In this document: piece by piece, positions 8,118 through 11,066 of the stretch
Layout of the letters: each line of letters starts with the position of its first letter
Position numbering within the stretch: position 1 is the first letter of the stretch
Assembly (NCBI GenBank): GCA_003024985.2
Contig: PXIH01S0002446.1
Strand: one strand, 5' to 3'
Origin: Euperipatoides rowelli
Taxonomy: Eukaryota > Onychophora > Udeonychophora > Euonychophora > Peripatopsidae
DNA: 11,066 bases
The notes under the pieces: model-generated
Database searches by the model: none
Seen by the model: only the letters and a program-made list of their open reading frames with translations
What the model was told of the DNA's origin: nothing
Translations under genes and position numbers: made by a program

Positions 8118-8891
8118 TGACCGCCAGCCTTCATTTTTCACCTTTCTCAAATGACCTTCAAAATTCTCATCATTCATCAGTTATCTTATTTGAGCACCTA
8201 TGAATGTTCCTTCTTTTACTTTGGTTTCATTTAACCAAGGAAACTTATTTTTAATGTAAAAGGAACCTTTTCCATTCCGATCCATCACTTTAATAAAGTT
8301 TTCATCAGACCAAGTTTTATAAAGAGTGGAGGTAAGTAAATGTTTGTAAGATTATCCAAAGGCTGATTAGCATATTTTTACTCTAGAAACAAGGGACACC
8401 CATTTTGGCCACTATTTGACATCATTTAGCCATTATTTTGTTTATCTCTGTTGTCCCATTCCAGAGAAAGCGACAATACTTAGTATATTCAAGCTGTTAG
8501 CCTAACATCAAATTAATAACCTTCAAGTCACCACATATATTCTACAAATATTTCTCATTTACTACCAGTAGGTCTAATATCATATTCTCATAGTATTCCT
8601 AAATGTGTGAAGCATATGCCAATGGAACTGAGGGATACAAGTTACTTCTATGGAGCAATACAGCTTTCAAACTCAGTTTTCATTATTCTATAAACAGGAG
8701 TCATTCACACAAATTATGATCTCCTTTAAGACCCTCAAAGAGAATACACATTATTACAGAATATTAAGTCATCAATCTGAGAAAATAAATTACATAGATC
8801 TTCCTGGAAATGATGATATAAGCTTGCTTTGGCTCCTTTAATCTAGAAGGAACATGTACATAAAGCCATCAATCTTGGATTTACTTGCACC

Positions 8892-9048
8892 GGAAGTGAT
8901 CTACTGTGCATGACAGGAAGTGACCTTTGACCTATAAATTCAGAATGTGACATCATGTGATGTCATATGCCCATATATGGGTGTAAAATCCTCGTGTACC
9001 TTTAAGAGATAGAAAGTGACTTATTGAGCATAACAGGTAGTGATCAAA
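8892..9048. repeat. Diverged 37-bp direct repeat, 120-bp spacing
   Basis: The block at 8892-8928 (starting GGAAGTGATCTACTG, ending CAGGAAGTGACCTTT) recurs at 9012-9048 (starting GAAAGTGACTTATTG, ending CAGGTAGTGATCAAA) without indels. The offset is exactly 120 bases. The DNA between the copies is not clearly repeated. It may be two units of a 120-bp tandem repeat whose remainder has decayed, or part of a mobile element adjoining the pseudogene. Confidence 0.65.
8921..8981. promoter_or_regulatory. Cluster of palindromic/half-site motifs (DR1, TGACATCA pair, CArG)
   Basis: Within 61 bases lie TGACCTTTGACCT (8921-8933), which on the minus strand is a perfect AGGTCA-A-AGGTCA direct repeat as bound by HNF4/RXR-type receptors; TGACATCA (8948-8955) and its inverse TGATGTCA (8958-8965), resembling ATF/CREB half sites; and CCATATATGG (8971-8980), a consensus SRF CArG box inside the 12-base palindrome CCCATATATGGG. 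The matches are exact to textbook consensus, but no nearby gene start supports use, and function is unproven. Confidence 0.3.
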
Positions 9049-9139
9049 GCGGAACTGGAAATGAGCCTCATTTTTGGACTGTCCCAGAACACAGGTTTCC
9101 CCCCTACTTACATGAATTATCCCATAACAATGGACACAC

Positions 9140-9169
9140 TTTGCATATAACATGCTTTACATATGCAAA
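9140..9169. repeat. Inverted repeat TTTGCATAT / ATATGCAAA
   Basis: Perfect 9-base arms at 9140-9148 and 9161-9169 with a 12-base spacer. Each arm resembles a POU/octamer half site. It is short enough to occur by chance in AT-rich DNA. Confidence 0.5.
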
Positions 9170-9700
9170 ATTTTATAAGTGATCTAATGTATTCTGATCA
9201 TGATTAATCTATTATTAAAAAAGCAACATATCAGCATTATGTTTTCAAAAAAATTTTCCTTGAGCAAGCAAAAATGCTGCATATGAAGGAATGGAATTAA
9301 AGATGGATGTAACAAACATTATTTTGGTGTGTTAACCCTCAAAAAATGGTTTTTATATTACTGTAATGGATAAATGAATTGAATGTAGGCTAATAAATAT
9401 CCATATTGTTTTTAATTATTAATTATTTTAAGTTGGCCATTTAAAGTAACAATTAGGGTTATTTTACTCTTTATTCAATAACAAAATAAATATTCATGAT
9501 GTCATCACTGCGAGTCACACGACTAAATCTAATATGCATGTTGCAATAAATAAATAATTATTTTATTAAATAAATAATTATATAAAGAAAAGTTTAGAAA
9601 TGTAAGAAATTTTCTTGAATATATTTTTAAATTTTCATTTAACACTTATTAATCGGAAGTAATTTTGTTTTCTTCTTTCTAGTTGCAAATGTAAAATTAA
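9170..9700. other. AT-rich spacer
   Basis: No gene was recognised. AAATAAATAATTA is directly repeated at 9548-9560 and 9568-9580, a two-copy 20-base microduplication. The rest appears to be unstructured AT-rich sequence. Confidence 0.5.
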
Positions 9701-9701
9701 A

Positions 9702-9805
9702 TTTTTTTTTTATTCGTTTCGCCGAGTTCTTGGCATGGTGGTAGTACATATTATATTGACCACACTAGCCAGTAGTCTTACGCACTGGACCAATCTGCCA
9801 GACCT
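9702..9805 (-). mobile_element. Possible tRNA-derived SINE with A10 tail
   Basis: On the minus strand the sequence begins GGTCTGGCAGATTGG and continues GGTCCAGTGCGTAAGAC, which looks like a tRNA D-arm/A-box region (GTC and GAC can pair around CAGTGCGTAA). Further on, GCCAAGAACTCGGC can form a short T-arm-like hairpin. The element then ends in a run of ten A (9702-9711 on the plus strand as T). A tRNA-like head plus an A-tail is SINE architecture. The B-box is a poor match and I could not define a target duplication, so it may be a coincidence. Confidence 0.35.
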
Positions 9806-10099
9806 AATTTTTATAATTTTATTAATCAATAAAGTTCCAGTAATAACTTGACATAAATATCAAGAATCAAAATAAACTATTCTTAATCTAAACATTTTAT
9901 AATTAATATTTATATCACAATTTTAAAATCAATATTTTAAGTTAATGCAAAATTAAGCATAAATAGACAAGTTGCTAAGATTTATGCTTTTCCAACTTTG
10001 AAACATTATAAGGAAAAAAATAAGCGAATAAAATGATAGCAATTTATTTGAGGGACGCCTTAAATATTGATGATCAATAAAGAGTTGATATTTAATAAA
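9806..10099. other. AT-rich spacer before the promoter-like region
   Basis: No feature was recognised apart from short palindromes such as TTGATGATCAA near 10068. Sequence composition changes just after 10100, where CpG dinucleotides become frequent. Confidence 0.45.
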
Positions 10100-10363
10100 T
10101 TTTAGTCCGCTCGGAAAAAAAAAAAGTCTAATGCTCTCACTCGGGAAACTTTCTAATCTGTCTACTCACACAAATAAGTGCCTTACTGCATTTTATTTGA
10201 TACATATTCCACACGTGATTTCTACCGACAAATGCCATTCTAATCCAGACCTTAATTCATTTTCTATACTATCTCTTTATTTGTTCCGGATTTTTTGGTC
10301 TCTCTCGTTTCAAGTCTCATCATATATTCTCAGTATATTTCGAGTTTATGTAAAACAACCGCC
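10100..10363 (+). promoter_or_regulatory. CpG-retaining promoter / 5' UTR candidate
   Basis: From about 10100 to 10500 there are about fifteen CpG dinucleotides, far more than in AT-rich parts of the window such as 4000-4500. This fits an unmethylated or selected gene start. It contains the E-box CACGTG (10212-10217), an ETS-like TTCCGGA (10284-10290) and TCAGT (10330-10334), which matches the arthropod-type initiator; no TATA box is well placed before the last. A 78-codon frame opens at ATG 10131 and closes with TGA at 10365-10367, overlapping the proposed start codon as ATGA. If transcription starts upstream of 10131 it would act as an upstream ORF; otherwise it is meaningless. The transcription start is unknown. 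Confidence 0.45.
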
Positions 10364-10874
10364 ATGAAAGTACCTAATATTCACGAGGCCGGTATGTACT
10401 GTACTTATTATCCTCTCACCGTTACACAAAAATGCACGGATGTTTAAATCTGCACAAAACATAATTCAAATAGCGAAATGAAAAAGAAAAACCGTATTTT
10501 GTGAATGAAGAAAAGAAAGGATAACAGTGAATACATTATTAATTAGTACAATAATATTGATAAATCAAAATCAACAATAAGAATTAAATGTTTAAATTTA
10601 TTAATGATAAAATACATAAACAAAACATTTATTCACTCAAAATTCTCTCTAGTAAAATGATCATATTTAAAGGCTTAATTTTGATGCTAATAACATACTG
10701 ATTTTTAGACAACATTCTTTCCTTTTTGTATAAATATTTTAAAGTGTTAAAAAAAAAAAATTAGGTTACTTTCACCTATGCAGTATATAATTTACTCATT
10801 TTTGTTTATGTATTTTTTAATTAGCGTTTTTGAATGACATGCCAGGAGTTGAAGCTGCTATAGAAGGAGGGCAG
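10364..10874 (+). CDS. 5' exons of a probable ankyrin-repeat protein (partial, spliced)
   Basis: Exon 1 (10364-10391) starts at an ATG in the favourable context AACCGCCATGA and encodes MKVPNIHEA plus one base of the next codon. It ends at a donor, G/GTATGT. Exon 2 (10825-10874) follows the pyrimidine-rich acceptor TTTTTTAATTAG and ends at CAG/GTAAGC. Exon 2 is open in only one frame, and that frame needs exactly one preceding base: G from exon 1 plus CG gives Ala, then FLNDMPGVEAAIEGGQ. The phase fit supports the model. The joined IHEAAFLND...GVEAAIEGG follows the ankyrin-repeat pattern xLHxAAxxGxxxxVxxLLxxGA, so a repeat starts about five residues from the N terminus. Ankyrin repeats mediate protein binding; which protein this is cannot be told. 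The rest lies beyond the window. Confidence 0.6.
10392..10824 (+). other. Predicted intron 1, phase 1
   Basis: A 433-base interval with a GTATGT donor and a TTAATTAG acceptor preceded by a T-rich tract, lying between the two proposed coding exons. It is AT-rich and contains an A10 run near 10750. In-frame stops occur within it, including TAA at 10818-10820 just before exon 2, so exon 2 cannot simply be extended leftward. Confidence 0.55.
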
Positions 10875-11066
10875 GTAAGCATTTTTTATTTAATGTTATT
10901 AGAAAAACGTTGCTAGGTTACCATAACTTGTTGATTGAATGTTAAGTAAACAGCGCCGTATATTGTGGAAAACAAATTTTAATTTATGAATAGTAAATTC
11001 ATTTAGAACTTAAACCTGTTTAAAAGAATAAATAAAAAATAAATTAAATGTAGCATTATGACAACA
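10875..11066 (+). other. Start of predicted intron 2
   Basis: Begins GTAAGC directly after exon 2. The exon reading frame meets TAG fourteen codons further on, so this is not coding. AT-rich, with no acceptor plus open frame visible before the window ends. Intron 2 would be phase 0. Confidence 0.5.

Larger units (their letters stand above)
7560..8860 (-). pseudogene. Decayed gene of a repetitive invertebrate family (FHQD / LADYC motif)
   Basis: Read on the minus strand, this is one protein broken by stops and frameshifts. In order it shows SRLKE (8833-8847), SQIDDLIFCNN (near 8755-8785), SLKAVLLHRSN (8641-8673), NICGDLKVINLMLG (8500-8541), YTKYCRFLW (8461-8487), LPPLFIKLGLMK then, shifted by one base, NFIKVMD (near 8280-8335), NKFPWLNETKVKEG, GNHKAEN (7838-7858), LGCNMS (7784-7801), FHQD (7691-7702) and NMLADYC (7626-7646) followed by TAA. 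I know these motifs from uncharacterised proteins repeated in many invertebrate genomes; a molecular function is not established to my knowledge. The GD and CxxC-like pair resembles an RNase H-fold transposase core, but here the second Cys is Trp, and that link is my inference. Without the inserted 221-bp element about 360 codons remain. It is not functional. Confidence 0.85.

Noticed and set aside
8650-8841. 63-codon plus-strand frame
   Set aside because: Exactly antisense to the SLKAVLLH to SRLKE part of the minus-strand pseudogene, which explains the protein-like composition.
8953-9153. 66-codon minus-strand frame
   Set aside because: Covers the palindromic motif cluster and half of the 37-bp repeat; no family features.
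10131-10367. 78-codon plus-strand frame as a protein gene
   Set aside because: Better explained as the leader of the spliced gene starting at 10364; kept only as a possible upstream ORF.
10901-10925. RFX-type X-box near GTTGCTAGGTTACC
   Set aside because: The two half sites are in direct rather than inverted orientation, so it does not fit the X-box palindrome.

Overview
The window looks like a piece of an invertebrate animal nuclear genome. It is strongly AT-rich and CpG-poor over most of its length. It has no bacterial-style dense ORFs, and it carries eukaryotic DNA transposons with target-site duplications, minisatellites, microsatellite-like tracts and one spliced gene start with GT..AG signals. 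A single ambiguous base (n at 2802) beside a 25-base G run suggests a draft assembly. The species cannot be named from the sequence. An old protein-coding element on the minus strand belongs to a family I recall as repeated in arthropod, cnidarian and other invertebrate genomes, so a non-vertebrate metazoan is the safest reading.

Layout, left to right: a G-rich start with a G-quadruplex motif (1-60); a polypyrimidine CTTT/TATC tract (157-358); eight copies of a satellite of about 80 bp with telomere-like CCCTAA words (920-1546); featureless AT-rich DNA; a G25 run beside a GGGGCCCCC patch (2706-2745); an unrecognised, possibly coding remnant on the minus strand with an 86-bp duplication (2891-3642); a 252-bp inverted-repeat transposon (4352-4603); and more AT-rich spacer.

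The middle-right part is layered. A degenerate minisatellite of about 25 bp (6454-7350) is split by a 448-bp hAT-like element with perfect 8-bp duplications (6583-7030). Next is a decayed minus-strand gene of the invertebrate repeat family (7560-8860), itself split by a 221-bp hAT-like MITE with a perfect TTCTAGAA duplication (7889-8109). A short duplicated block with several palindromic transcription-factor-like sites follows (8892-9048), then a possible tRNA-derived SINE (9702-9805).

The only credible living gene is at the right edge on the plus strand. A CpG-retaining promoter-like stretch (about 10100-10500) leads to an ATG at 10364 in good context, a phase-1 intron (10392-10824) and a second coding exon (10825-10874). 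The joined peptide reads like the start of an ankyrin repeat, and the gene continues beyond the window. No new multi-gene system is visible. The most informative items are this gene start and the nested transposon history, which gives a relative order of insertions.
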